Source: a virus. From it: 34,776 nucleotides of DNA. Each line of letters opens with the position of its first letter. The first letter of the stretch is position 1. The notes under the pieces are model-generated. The model saw only the letters and a list, made by a program, of their open reading frames with translations. It made no database searches and was not told the origin of the DNA. Below are positions 12,784-20,902 of this stretch, piece after piece. The DNA lies in the IMG/VR virus record IMGVR_UViG_3300037541_000459, positions 1 through 34,776 of that record. The stretch is one strand, 5' to 3'. Made by a program: the position numbers and the translations under genes.

Positions 12784-13361
12784 TAGTAACAACATCTGTT
12801 TCTTGAGCCGTACCTCCAATACTGACCATCGTAATATGGCAAGTCCATATTCATACCAACGTCGTAACTCTGTCTTTCTGGATATATTGTATCAACGGCG
12901 TTTGTTGGGTTTTGGAATAATGGGAAATCGCTCAAATTTGCTTCAAGATACCTAACTGCCCTCAAAGTGTACCACTCAGCATCTGACCTTGCTTTTTCCA
13001 CCCAAAAAATCAATTCATCTTTTTGCATTAACTCGCTTTCCTCAGACCTCCTTTTTACCGCGTTTTTGTTCATAAACCGATACGCCAAAACGTATGGCAA
13101 CTCAGCGTACATCCACTGAACAATAGCTGGGGCAAGATAGTCAACTCTTAAAACTTCCTCCTTAGCCGTCAACGCCGTACCCGCGATGATTTTGTTCTCA
13201 ATAGATTTGTAAAGTGGTGAACCTATCGCTGGCATAATTTTCATTTCTTGGACTTTTATCAAAGTAGGTCTAACCAACGCCATATTCATATTCTCTGAAA
13301 TGACGCTTGTCTCTACCAAATACCTCTCCGAAATAAACAAACCAATTTGTTGCGTTGCCAT
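12783..13361 (-). CDS. Probable head-tail connector (DUF6712-like)
   Basis: A 192-residue protein directly downstream of the portal, where connector or adaptor proteins usually lie. The N-terminal half is helical with 'KIMPAIGSPLYKSIENKIIA', a pattern I associate with Bacteroidetes phage connectors whose helices carry 'I-P-hhG-L'. A central helix has APAIVQWMYAELPYVLAYRF. The C-terminal tail is aromatic and ends RNRCCY. Family recognition is moderate; the position is the main argument. Confidence 0.6.
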   Translation of the reverse strand: MATQQIGLFISERYLVETSVISENMNMALVRPTLIKVQEMKIMPAIGSPLYKSIENKIIAGTALTAKEEVLRVDYLAPAIVQWMYAELPYVLAYRFMNKNAVKRRSEESELMQKDELIFWVEKARSDAEWYTLRAVRYLEANLSDFPLFQNPTNAVDTIYPERQSYDVGMNMDLPYYDGQYWRYGSRNRCCY

Positions 13362-13364
13362 ATA

Positions 13365-15509
13365 TTAAACCTTAAAAATGTTGCCGTCTTTTTCTACTAC
13401 TATCTGTTGAAGCCAAATGTGTCTGCATTGTGGTCTTGGAATACCCGTGTCTGGGTTTGTGTACCAACCCCCGCGTCTGTTCCAAACGCTGTACCCAACA
13501 ATTTGGCTGATTGCGTTTATGTCACTCCTACTATACAATTTATTGAGTTTGAGCATCTCCTTACAGAACTCTCTCATATTGCTTTTCATTTCGTTTGTGA
13601 CTATCGGAAACTCTGGCGACCACGCATATTTGTACATAACTTTTATTTGTTCCCCGTCTATTGGCTTAATGCCCTCTGTTGCGTCTTTAAGTGCTTGACG
13701 TATTTCATCAGTCGCGTCAATCTTTCCGCTATCAATGCCGTTTTGGATAGACTTTACCACGTCCGCAATTGGCAACTTCAACTCTTTGGCTATCTCTCGC
13801 GGTTTGGCGTTTGGATTGTCTTTTAAGTATTTTGCTACGTCTGCGTCTATTTTCTCCGATGTTTTGAAACTCAACTCGCTTTTCTGGTCTGTACTAAAAA
13901 TGCTATGCCATTTAATACGTTTGTGGCTTTCCTCTTGCTCGAAAACAAAGTTGTCGCACTGTTCAAACCCCCAAGAACTGTCAACTTTTAACGGCTGTTC
14001 GTACAATACTTCATATCTGTCCGACTGGCTTCCCAATGCTTCTAAAGCAAATGAAAGCATCGTAATATTGTCGTCACTGACCGAATTGAACGCCTCCGCC
14101 TCTGTTGCCCCAAGCATAATCAATACCTCGTCATCCGACAAACCAAACCCCGACTTTAGCATAGTGACCGCTTGCTCCCGCGTAATTTTTGACTGGTTGA
14201 AATGCCTAATAATCCGCATCATATTCTGGTACTCCCGACCCGACAATTTTTTGATATTGTCATTAGCTACGGCTGTTGGTTGCGTCAAATCTGCCCCAGT
14301 ATTTTGGTCAACGTTGAGTTTTGGCAACCCCGCTTTCTCTCTTTGCTCATCTAAAGTCATAATTTGAAGCAAAGCCCCCTCTGTCCACCTTTCAGCAATT
14401 GGTGCTTTCTCTTTTAACTTTAACGGCAATACGTTTGGACAATACGCCAAAAGATTGTTAATACAATATTCAATTTGTTGCGCCCTATCTGAAACGTACA
14501 CCTCTTTGAACAATTCGTATGCCTCAACCAACTCGTTCCTACCGCCCAACTGCCCCTCCGTCTTAATGCCGAACAATAATGGGCTGGTGACTTTATGGGC
14601 AACAAAGATTTCTTGCTGTATTGTGTCGTTGAGCATCTCAAATTGCTTATCCATACTGGACGGCGTCAACGCTGTCAACGTTGGTGCTTTTGAGCTGTCG
14701 TCACTAAAGTTTACAATAAACCTACCCGCGTTATTTGTGCCTCCCCACTTGCGTTTGATACTCCTTTCAATATCCGCTTGCTTTTCTTTAGATGGGACAC
14801 CGTTTGGGAAATTTATCAAATAGCCGCCCCAAAAATTGTTGCGAAGATTATTATTGTGAAAATTGGCAATCTCCACGTCTGCTTCTATCCACGCCAAACC
14901 GCCAAGATAGTCTGGTAATGGATACGTCATTATACCCGCGCTGTAACATCTGTAATAGTACAATTGTTGCCCCTCCCTAACCTCTGGGTCAAATGCGTTA
15001 TAGGTGTCAACTTTTTGACTTGAGGGAAACCTACGCGAACCGTCTGGAGAAAACCACTCAGCAACATAATATGTGTTTTCATTGTTGGTCGCTTTTCTGA
15101 CTTTTTCAAAAGGAATATGCGTCAAAGAGTGTATTGACCCATTTCTTGCCCACGTTACGCATATTGCAAACCCGTTGTATATCTCAAAGTCTGTTATCAA
15201 TTTCTGGGCAAGTTTGTTTAACCCCTCGCCCTCGCTTGAGTTTTTGACCCATTTGTCCGTTTTTGCTTTTTCTAACGCTGACCCCTCAGTCTCACAATGC
15301 CACCCTTGACCCAATATGTACTGTACCTTTCCCGTGACAATAGCGTTGTGCTTTGCTGACCTCCTAAACATATCTAATAAATAATATGGATAGTCGTTCT
15401 GCACCCCATACGTAATGTACTTCCCTTGACTGCTTTCTGTCAATATCGGTACTTTATGCTGAAACCCCTCCCAATCAAAGGCAAATGGTTCTTTGTGTAA
15501 TTGTGACAT
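13365..15509 (-). CDS. Portal protein with C-terminal winged-helix and CRHxW extension
   Basis: A 714-residue protein. Residues ~1-420 are portal-like: YGVQNDYPYYLLDMFRRSAK, LGGLAWIEADVEIANFHNNN, then IFVAHKVTSPLLFGIKTEGQ with LGGRNELVEAYELF, which match phage portal proteins of the PBSX/HK97 group. Residues ~553-600 resemble a winged helix (VAKYLKDNPNAKPREIAKEL). Residues ~623-714 form a domain ending WYTNPDTGIPRPQCRHIWLQ, reminiscent of degenerate MuF-like head proteins. The extension is longer than a usual portal (about 450-500). It forms the DNA entry channel of the capsid vertex. The start overlaps the previous stop (TAATG). Confidence 0.8.
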   Translation of the reverse strand: MSQLHKEPFAFDWEGFQHKVPILTESSQGKYITYGVQNDYPYYLLDMFRRSAKHNAIVTGKVQYILGQGWHCETEGSALEKAKTDKWVKNSSEGEGLNKLAQKLITDFEIYNGFAICVTWARNGSIHSLTHIPFEKVRKATNNENTYYVAEWFSPDGSRRFPSSQKVDTYNAFDPEVREGQQLYYYRCYSAGIMTYPLPDYLGGLAWIEADVEIANFHNNNLRNNFWGGYLINFPNGVPSKEKQADIERSIKRKWGGTNNAGRFIVNFSDDSSKAPTLTALTPSSMDKQFEMLNDTIQQEIFVAHKVTSPLLFGIKTEGQLGGRNELVEAYELFKEVYVSDRAQQIEYCINNLLAYCPNVLPLKLKEKAPIAERWTEGALLQIMTLDEQREKAGLPKLNVDQNTGADLTQPTAVANDNIKKLSGREYQNMMRIIRHFNQSKITREQAVTMLKSGFGLSDDEVLIMLGATEAEAFNSVSDDNITMLSFALEALGSQSDRYEVLYEQPLKVDSSWGFEQCDNFVFEQEESHKRIKWHSIFSTDQKSELSFKTSEKIDADVAKYLKDNPNAKPREIAKELKLPIADVVKSIQNGIDSGKIDATDEIRQALKDATEGIKPIDGEQIKVMYKYAWSPEFPIVTNEMKSNMREFCKEMLKLNKLYSRSDINAISQIVGYSVWNRRGGWYTNPDTGIPRPQCRHIWLQQIVVEKDGNIFKV

Positions 15510-15937
15510 TATGTTGCTTGATAATACTCTGTTTGTGTTTGAATTGATACTACGTCTGGGTCGTACACTTCAACTGCCCCGTTTGACACCAATTGCATAA
15601 CGCCCGTGTCAACTACCCCCAAACAATTGTTTTCTGTCATTACCGCGTCCGCATCAACCGCGTAAACAATATACTCGTAACTCCCAGTTGGCATCCCAGA
15701 TAATGAAACCGTAAATTTGTCGTACCGATTTTGGTACAAAGACGTATTTGCGGACTTCAAAACTTTGAATTTAACGCTACCCGCCTCGTAATGCCAATTT
15801 TGAACTGGGTTGACTTTTAACCCGCTTAGAAACCCCGCGTACAAAAACACCCAATATGCAACCGTACCCGACGGCGTTCTTTTACTCCAGTTTACCCATA
15901 GTGTTTGATTATGCGCTGGTTTGACTAAAATGTTCAT
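15509..15937 (-). CDS. Hypothetical beta-rich protein, possible virion decoration
   Basis: A 142-residue protein that looks like one immunoglobulin- or fibronectin-like domain: alternating strands (YAGFLSGLKVNPVQNWHYEA, DKFTVSLSGMPTGSYEYIVY). No family is confidently recognised. It lies between the glycosyltransferase and the portal and is coupled to the portal by TAATG, so it is probably a structural or decoration protein. That role is inferred from neighbours only. Confidence 0.6.
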   Translation of the reverse strand: MNILVKPAHNQTLWVNWSKRTPSGTVAYWVFLYAGFLSGLKVNPVQNWHYEAGSVKFKVLKSANTSLYQNRYDKFTVSLSGMPTGSYEYIVYAVDADAVMTENNCLGVVDTGVMQLVSNGAVEVYDPDVVSIQTQTEYYQAT

Positions 15938-15938
15938 A

Positions 15939-17033
15939 CTATGAAATACCCCTTTTCAACGACTTGTACAATTTGTAACGCCTTTGGTTTATCTCGTGTA
16001 TTGACCTTTCAGTCGTTATTCTCTGGTGCAATTTTTCCCCCATTTCAGCCGCCGCCTCTGGGTTGTTAATCAACCATTTTATTTTTGAATACCACTCTTT
16101 TGGCTTATTTGGGTCAATCAGAAACCCCTCAACGCCGTCTTTAATGCCGTTCAAATAAGGTATTGTGTTTGTGACAATAATTGCCTTTTTCATATACCCC
16201 GCTTCTATTATTTTCAAATCGCTTTTGCATCTGTTGAACTCCGTGTCTCGTAATGGCGCAATACTAACGTCCACCTCGTTGTAGCCTTGCATAAAGCTAT
16301 AAACGTCTGCCGCTTTTATCCTCCCGTAGTTTTTGACCCCAAAACCGTTGTCTGTAAAGACATTTTCATAGTATTGTGTCGCCGCGTTGTCTGGTCGCCA
16401 CCCCGCCAAATATATCCTCCACCGCCCCGAAATGCTGTTGTCCCTTGCCAACCGTCTGAACGGAAACTCGACAGTCTCGATGTCCTCAAGGTGTTGACTT
16501 GCCCCAAAATACCCGAACCTAACCAAGTCTGACTTTGTAGGCTTTGGCTGGTACTGCTCGTATTTTGTCCAAGGGCAATTCTCAAATATATGCACGTTTT
16601 TATTATAGGGCTGAATTTTTGAAGCCAAATAAGGTTGGGTAGTCGTGACCACGTCCGCAACCCTCATATGCAATCTGACGCTTTCTTTTACGTTGAATTT
16701 TTGATAATCCGCGTAAAATGGATGATTTGCTGTCAACTCCCAATAATCGTCTATATCAACAATAATCCTTGCCCCGTACTTCCGCAACTCTTTAGCCATA
16801 TCCTCTATGGCGTTCAAGTGTAGCAAACCGTCTTTGAAAGGAAACACCCACTGCCTCGTAAATACAAAAATGTCGATTAACTGCAATTCCTCCTCAGTCA
16901 AACTGGTGACTTTATCCGTTGAATAAAATTGCAAATCGTCATACGTCTCCGACATAGCCCCATGGGGCAACTCCAATCGGTACAAAGAACAACCCGACGA
17001 AACGGTTGGATAGACTACGCAAATGTTTACCAT
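15939..17033 (-). CDS. Glycosyltransferase, GT4/GT-B-like
   Basis: A 364-residue protein. The N-terminal half starts MVNICVVYPTVSSGCSLYRL and contains 'ARIIVDIDDYWELTANHPFY', a pattern of phage-borne glycosyltransferases. The C-terminal half has VRFGYFGASQHLEDIE, WRIYLAGW, YGRIKAADVYSFM and DVSIAPLRDTEFNRCKSDLK with KIIEAGYMKKAII, which match the GT-B donor-binding Rossmann fold with E-x7-E. It probably transfers a sugar to a virion protein or a host surface. It is the first gene of the portal operon, so virion glycosylation is the best inference. The ATG at 17033 is preceded 4 bp upstream by TACTTTTG. Confidence 0.82.
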   Translation of the reverse strand: MVNICVVYPTVSSGCSLYRLELPHGAMSETYDDLQFYSTDKVTSLTEEELQLIDIFVFTRQWVFPFKDGLLHLNAIEDMAKELRKYGARIIVDIDDYWELTANHPFYADYQKFNVKESVRLHMRVADVVTTTQPYLASKIQPYNKNVHIFENCPWTKYEQYQPKPTKSDLVRFGYFGASQHLEDIETVEFPFRRLARDNSISGRWRIYLAGWRPDNAATQYYENVFTDNGFGVKNYGRIKAADVYSFMQGYNEVDVSIAPLRDTEFNRCKSDLKIIEAGYMKKAIIVTNTIPYLNGIKDGVEGFLIDPNKPKEWYSKIKWLINNPEAAAEMGEKLHQRITTERSIHEINQRRYKLYKSLKRGIS

Positions 17034-17037
17034 ACCA

Positions 17038-17045
17038 CAAAAGTA
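17038..17045 (-). promoter_or_regulatory. Possible -7 element for the portal operon
   Basis: On the minus strand this is TACTTTTG, an exact TAnnTTTG match, 4 bp before the ATG of the glycosyltransferase. No TTTG lies 19 bp upstream. The terminator at 17437-17460 should stop leftward transcription, so some promoter is needed in this gap; this is the best candidate. Confidence 0.4.
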
Positions 17046-17087
17046 TTGACTAATGAAAAAAAAAGTTACTTTTTTTTCTAAAAAAGT

Positions 17088-17140
17088 TTTGTAATTTCAA
17101 TTATACGTCGTATATTTACTTATTGTTTAACACTAACCCA
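17088..17140 (+). promoter_or_regulatory. Cassette promoter and conserved leader, copy 8 (inside late region)
   Basis: TTTG at 17088-17091, a 19-bp spacer, TATATTTAC at 17111-17119 and TATTGTTTAACACTAACCC, with the ATG at 17148. The spacer is nearly identical to copy 6, indicating recent duplication of the cassette. It points rightward inside a leftward structural region. Confidence 0.88.
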
Positions 17141-17147
17141 CTAACCT

Positions 17148-17429
17148 ATGGAAAATTCACCTTGTACCTCTCTCCGCCTTTGCGCTATCTACGTTCACGT
17201 TTCGGATTATGCACGGGCTAACTCTATGATAACAAAAAACCGACTTTCAGTCGATGAAGGAGTTGGCGGCTCTAATGGCTGTTTCTATGAAGTAAATGCC
17301 CCTAAAAATCACGTCACTTTTACAAAGTCACTTAACGACGATGGCGGCAAAAACTGGGAAACTTTCCGAAATTTGATTGCCGCTACTGGCTTAAAATGCA
17401 AAATGGTCTGGGAACAAATTACCAGATGA
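17148..17429 (+). CDS. Solitary early-type gene inserted in the structural region (moron)
   Basis: A 93-residue protein of unknown function, cysteine-containing and beta-rich (CTSLRLCAIYVHVSDYARAN; NGCFYEVNAPKNHVTFTKSL). It is the only rightward gene between 11.5 and 34.2 kb. It has its own cassette promoter (copy 8) and is closed by a strong bidirectional terminator 8-10 bp after its stop. This self-contained arrangement is that of a moron gene, expressed independently of the surrounding operon. The C-terminus is charged and aromatic (GLKCKMVWEQITR). Confidence 0.75.
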   Translation: MENSPCTSLRLCAIYVHVSDYARANSMITKNRLSVDEGVGGSNGCFYEVNAPKNHVTFTKSLNDDGGKNWETFRNLIAATGLKCKMVWEQITR

Positions 17430-17436
17430 AAAACAA

Positions 17437-17460
17437 AAGCCCCCTAACGGGGGCTTTTTT
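17437..17460. terminator. Strong bidirectional terminator
   Basis: GCCCCC (17439-17444), loop TAAC and GGGGGC (17449-17454) are flanked by A-rich sequence on the left and six T residues on the right. It ends the rightward gene at 17429 and faces the leftward tail tube gene ending at 17484. Confidence 0.92.
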
Positions 17461-17467
17461 GTTTAAC

Positions 17468-17482
17468 TGTTCCACGTTGGAC
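17468..17482. promoter_or_regulatory. Degenerate parS-like sequence
   Basis: TGTTCCACGTTGGAC shares the first ten bases of the 11857-11874 site but has an extra T and a shortened right arm. It lies between the terminator and the tail tube stop. It may be a decayed site or chance. Confidence 0.25.
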
Positions 17483-17483
17483 T

Positions 17484-18002
17484 TTATGCGGCTGTCACTC
17501 CAGTAAATGCGGATAGCAATATTGGTCTTGCTGACGCACCCTCCATACCCGTCATTGTAATATCATAGCCGTTTCTGTCGCCAAAATTAACTCCAGTTTG
17601 AAACGTACCCGCTGTTGCTTCAAGGCTGTTCGTTTTGCCGTGCAACCACCACGTATTGTTTTGGTCTTGAACCGCCACCATTAGGCGACCAACACAAAGC
17701 AAAGCCAATTCGCGCCTTACGTCTGCCGACAATTTGTTCAAAGCTATTTTTACCTCTTGAGCAAAAAATGTAGTGCCATTTTCAGCAGAACTTGTCAACG
17801 TCTCAATAGCCGAACCTACGTTTTTTGGCAACTGGTATCTGTAAAACTTTGTCGTTGCCGACATACCTATTCCAGTGACCTCCCCCGTTGCGTTTGCACT
17901 AACGCCCGTCACGTTGTCAAACAAAGCTATCGCTACTTGTTTGACACCCCCGACACTGTCCCGACAGTCAAGGGCATATCCTTTAGTTAACGCGCAAGGC
18001 AT
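17484..18002 (-). CDS. Probable major tail tube protein
   Basis: A 172-residue protein starting MPCALTKGYALDCRDSVGGV, a signature I associate with Bacteroidetes siphovirus tail proteins. It is rich in small residues and beta strands (VTGVSANATGEVTGIGMSAT; NSLEATAGTFQTGVNFGDRN). It follows the major capsid gene by 3 bp and is the last gene before the terminator, a suitable place for a highly expressed structural protein. Assignment rests on sequence style and position, not on a solved fold. Confidence 0.7.
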   Translation of the reverse strand: MPCALTKGYALDCRDSVGGVKQVAIALFDNVTGVSANATGEVTGIGMSATTKFYRYQLPKNVGSAIETLTSSAENGTTFFAQEVKIALNKLSADVRRELALLCVGRLMVAVQDQNNTWWLHGKTNSLEATAGTFQTGVNFGDRNGYDITMTGMEGASARPILLSAFTGVTAA

Positions 18003-18005
18003 AAA

Positions 18006-18971
18006 TTACAATTTGAAATAGACTACTTCCTCTGGCAAAGCAAAATTGACCCCGTATTTGAAAAAGACGTTGACTTTCAATACGTCAAATTCTTTTGAGT
18101 AGAACATATCAAATTTATCCTCGTCACCCAAAAGGTCAACGCCAAAGAACAAATTTGACGCCCTCCCCGTCATCAGTCTGTTTGTTCCATTTAACCCGAA
18201 TACTGGCACTACTTTCATAGTTGTCCCCGGCAACATAAACCCATTTCCCGCCGCCCCATCTGCTTGCATACTTTGAGTATTCCAGTTGAACCAGTTTTTG
18301 TCAACGTATTTCTGAACCGCCAAACGATATGTGTCCCAACCGCAAAACGTAATTAGGTCTTGCGCGTTCAAAATGTTTGTTGGTATTCTGGTATAAATGG
18401 CATTAAACACCGCGTCCACGTTTGCCGATGTAATGGACGTAATTGTACCCGTGTTTGCCGATACGCAACTCGCTGATGCTACGTCTGTCAATCGGTTGAA
18501 GCCGTCAAAATACTTCAAGTTGTTTGTTGCAGAAGTGGTGACACCTTGCCAAATTGCGGTCTCAATAGCTTCGCCAATCCGTCCTATGATTACATCAGCT
18601 ACTACCGCACCCAATGGCTGTTCAAGGTCGTTATCCGTTGCGCCCAACGGTAACATTTTTTGAAGCCAATAACGCTCAAGTGTTCTTGGGCATAATTCAG
18701 TCTGGACTTTAATAGGGGCAACTTCAAGCACCCTATTTTGAAACGTCACGTCACCCGTACTGTTCCACCCGCAACCCGATGCACTTTGAAGTACAATAGT
18801 CGTGTCCGCCACTGTCATTGCTGTTCTGTACCGAACCCCAGTGACAGATGTCAAATATTTGGCCGTCTGTGGAGACATAATTGTTTTGGTCAACAACGGT
18901 AACTGCTGTTCTTCAGTGTACGTTGATAGTTGAGAATAGCCGCCCGATGCGGCTGGAAAAGTAAATGGCAT
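18006..18971 (-). CDS. Major capsid protein
   Basis: A 321-residue protein, the expected length for a processed or unprocessed siphovirus coat. N-terminus FPAASGGYSQLSTYTEEQQL; middle with GEAIETAIWQGVTTSATNNL (spine-like helix then loop); C-terminal beta strands FGVDLLGDEDKFDMFYSKEF and KYGVNFALPEEVVYFKL, which fit an HK97-type capsid P-domain. It directly follows the scaffold-like gene and the XkdF-like protein, the usual head order. Confidence 0.8.
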   Translation of the reverse strand: MPFTFPAASGGYSQLSTYTEEQQLPLLTKTIMSPQTAKYLTSVTGVRYRTAMTVADTTIVLQSASGCGWNSTGDVTFQNRVLEVAPIKVQTELCPRTLERYWLQKMLPLGATDNDLEQPLGAVVADVIIGRIGEAIETAIWQGVTTSATNNLKYFDGFNRLTDVASASCVSANTGTITSITSANVDAVFNAIYTRIPTNILNAQDLITFCGWDTYRLAVQKYVDKNWFNWNTQSMQADGAAGNGFMLPGTTMKVVPVFGLNGTNRLMTGRASNLFFGVDLLGDEDKFDMFYSKEFDVLKVNVFFKYGVNFALPEEVVYFKL

Positions 18972-18974
18972 AAC

Positions 18975-19643
18975 TTATTTTTGGTTTTTGATTTGTTTAA
19001 TTGTTTCCGCTAACCTTTGGGCTTTTGCTTCCAAGGCTGTCGCGCTATCTTCAGCACTCATTTTTACAATTGTTTGCGCTTTTGCTGGTTTTGGCTCGTT
19101 CCCATATTCTTCAAGAGTTTGAGCCAACTGACCTACTACTCCCGCAATTCCGTTGAACTTTTCATTTAACGCTTTCTGGGCATTATACATCCCGTCAACT
19201 TTTTTGCCCATTTCCTCGACCTCGCTTTCATCTTCGCTTTCAGCCATTTTTGCCATTACCATATCAAATACAGTGTTGGCAATTTGCTGCATAAGCTCTG
19301 GCGAAATTTCAACCGCCTCTAAAGATGCTGGCAAAGGTTCTTTGCTTGTGGCATTTGCGCCCCCTTGGTTCATAGACAATTCTTGCACTACGCCGCCCTC
19401 GCCGACTACAATAGTGCCAACACCGTTGACCTCATAAGTACCCGCGCTTGCTGGTAGTTTTGCGTTGTCTTGGTCAACTACATAAACCGTAGTCCCTACC
19501 GCCAACTCGTTTGCGGCATACAATTTAGTACCGTCCGATATTTCATATGTAAAGCCTCCACTTGCCGATGCCGCCCCCGCTTCGTCAATAAATTTGAGCA
19601 ACTCTGCCCTAATTGACTTTAATTTAGATTTCAGTGCTTCCAT
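18975..19643 (-). CDS. Probable capsid scaffolding protein
   Basis: A 222-residue protein with N- and C-terminal helices (MEALKSKLKSIRAELLKFID; ALEAKAQRLAETIKQIKNQK) and a low-complexity Gly/Ala middle. A helical acidic stretch (VFDMVMAKMAESEDESEVEE) follows. Acidic, helical, poorly conserved proteins just upstream of the coat are typical scaffolds. I use the ATG at 19643; the open frame extends to 19718 through the previous gene. Residues ~35-85 look like a small beta domain (TYEISDGTKLYAANEL), unusual for a pure scaffold. Confidence 0.68.
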   Translation of the reverse strand: MEALKSKLKSIRAELLKFIDEAGAASASGGFTYEISDGTKLYAANELAVGTTVYVVDQDNAKLPASAGTYEVNGVGTIVVGEGGVVQELSMNQGGANATSKEPLPASLEAVEISPELMQQIANTVFDMVMAKMAESEDESEVEEMGKKVDGMYNAQKALNEKFNGIAGVVGQLAQTLEEYGNEPKPAKAQTIVKMSAEDSATALEAKAQRLAETIKQIKNQK

Positions 19644-19662
19644 AATGTCATATACCCTCTTT

Positions 19663-20307
19663 TTATAAATGGTGCAAAATTTCGTCAACTTTTTGCAACA
19701 ATCTGAAAACTTCCTCACGACTTTGTTCTAATTGTGACCGCGCCCCGCCTTGCTGTTTTGATAATGCTAACTCCAGACCAAACATACCCTCAACACTAAA
19801 CCCCGTAAAAACACCCGTTTTGATAAAATTCTCCCATATGCTTTGATTTTGAACGTAGTACCCGCCGTACCAACTTCCCTCTGGTACGTCCTCATACCCC
19901 TTTGGGTTAACAACTCCGCGCTCAAAATCGGTTATCATACTTTCGTACATAACTAAACCCTCAACTGGCGTTTTGTGGTACGCGTTGACATTTTTTTGTT
20001 TATTCTGGTCAAATACCTTTTGAGCAATCTTTCTTACTGTTTCTTTTGGAAACCTCACAAAAAAAGTCTGTCCGTCTTTTACCCGTTCAATAGGCGTGTC
20101 CGCCAATATCAATGGGCCAAAAATAGTCCTACTTTCAGCGTTGCCCACAAACTTGTGTTGCTGTTTTGCCTTTTCAAAATACATAAACGACTGCTCGATA
20201 GCTGGGTTGTCCGTCAATGCCACATAGTTGACGAACTCATCGTCGTCGTTCACGGTAATGTCGTAAACTAACGCTTTTTGTGTCTTAAACTGGTATTTGG
20301 TTTCCAT
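19663..20307 (-). CDS. XkdF-like prohead protein
   Basis: A 214-residue protein resembling phage XkdF/PBSX-type putative prohead proteases: FVNYVALTDNPAIEQSFMYF, FGPLILADTPIERV and FVRFPKETVRKIAQKVFDQN. NAYHKTPVEGLVMYESMITD and WENFIKTGVFTGFSVEGMFG then carry a His/Ser pattern that is conserved in the family. It precedes the scaffold and coat, where the maturation protease usually lies. Catalysis is not proven. Confidence 0.75.
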   Translation of the reverse strand: METKYQFKTQKALVYDITVNDDDEFVNYVALTDNPAIEQSFMYFEKAKQQHKFVGNAESRTIFGPLILADTPIERVKDGQTFFVRFPKETVRKIAQKVFDQNKQKNVNAYHKTPVEGLVMYESMITDFERGVVNPKGYEDVPEGSWYGGYYVQNQSIWENFIKTGVFTGFSVEGMFGLELALSKQQGGARSQLEQSREEVFRLLQKVDEILHHL

Positions 20308-20890
20308 TTGCCGCTTTTGCCAAATTGTACGCTAACTCACTTTTAGCATATACCCCCAATCCGTTGGAATGGTCAAATTTGAATTTGTAGCCGCCCTCTA
20401 TTCCCTCAAAAAAACTCAAAATATCTGGATATGAAATAATGTCGTGAAATAAAATAACCCCATCTGGACTTAAATACCTACTCCAATTTTGGTAGTCCTC
20501 AGTCACCGCCTCCGTTGTGTGCAACCCGTCTATATGAAGCAAATCGATTTGTCCTTTGTCCCAAGTAGCCGCAACTTCCGAAAAATAGCCTTTTATGAAA
20601 TTTGGCTTTTTCATCTTATACTTTTGGTGCAAAATTTTTGAAAATTGCTCAACCTCAGCTAACGTGTCCCGAACACCCGCTTGACCGTCACCCTCAAAAC
20701 TGTCAACTCCATAAACTTCGCCACTTTCCGAACCGTACGCAAAACAAAAAGTTGAAAACCCGTAATCTACTCCAAGGTCAACAACTACTTTAGGCTTCAG
20801 CGTTTTGCACAATTTTATGGCATAGTACCCGTGTCCTTTCCACGCCGACGGATATTTGAGCAAATCAAGGATAAATAAATCTGTTTTCAT
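20285..20890 (-). CDS. Class I SAM-dependent methyltransferase (Methyltransf_24-like)
   Basis: A 201-residue protein with the Rossmann AdoMet-binding motif KVVVDLGVDYGFSTF at about residue 34, followed by GEVYGVDSFEGD (motif II acid) and DLLHIDGLHTTEAVTEDYQN, then YLSPDGVILFHDI. These features match small-molecule or sugar methyltransferases of the Methyltransf_24 type rather than DNA methylases. It lies between the tape measure and XkdF-like genes, overlapping the latter by 23 bp. Such placement suggests modification of a virion component or glycan; the substrate is unknown. Confidence 0.85.
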   Translation of the reverse strand: MKTDLFILDLLKYPSAWKGHGYYAIKLCKTLKPKVVVDLGVDYGFSTFCFAYGSESGEVYGVDSFEGDGQAGVRDTLAEVEQFSKILHQKYKMKKPNFIKGYFSEVAATWDKGQIDLLHIDGLHTTEAVTEDYQNWSRYLSPDGVILFHDIISYPDILSFFEGIEGGYKFKFDHSNGLGVYAKSELAYNLAKAANGNQIPV

Positions 20891-20902
20891 AACGCGAAAA
20901 TA

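Noticed and set aside
13735-14367. Rightward 210-codon ORF inside the portal gene
   Set aside because: It is a shadow of the portal gene; the portal has clear family motifs and codon structure.
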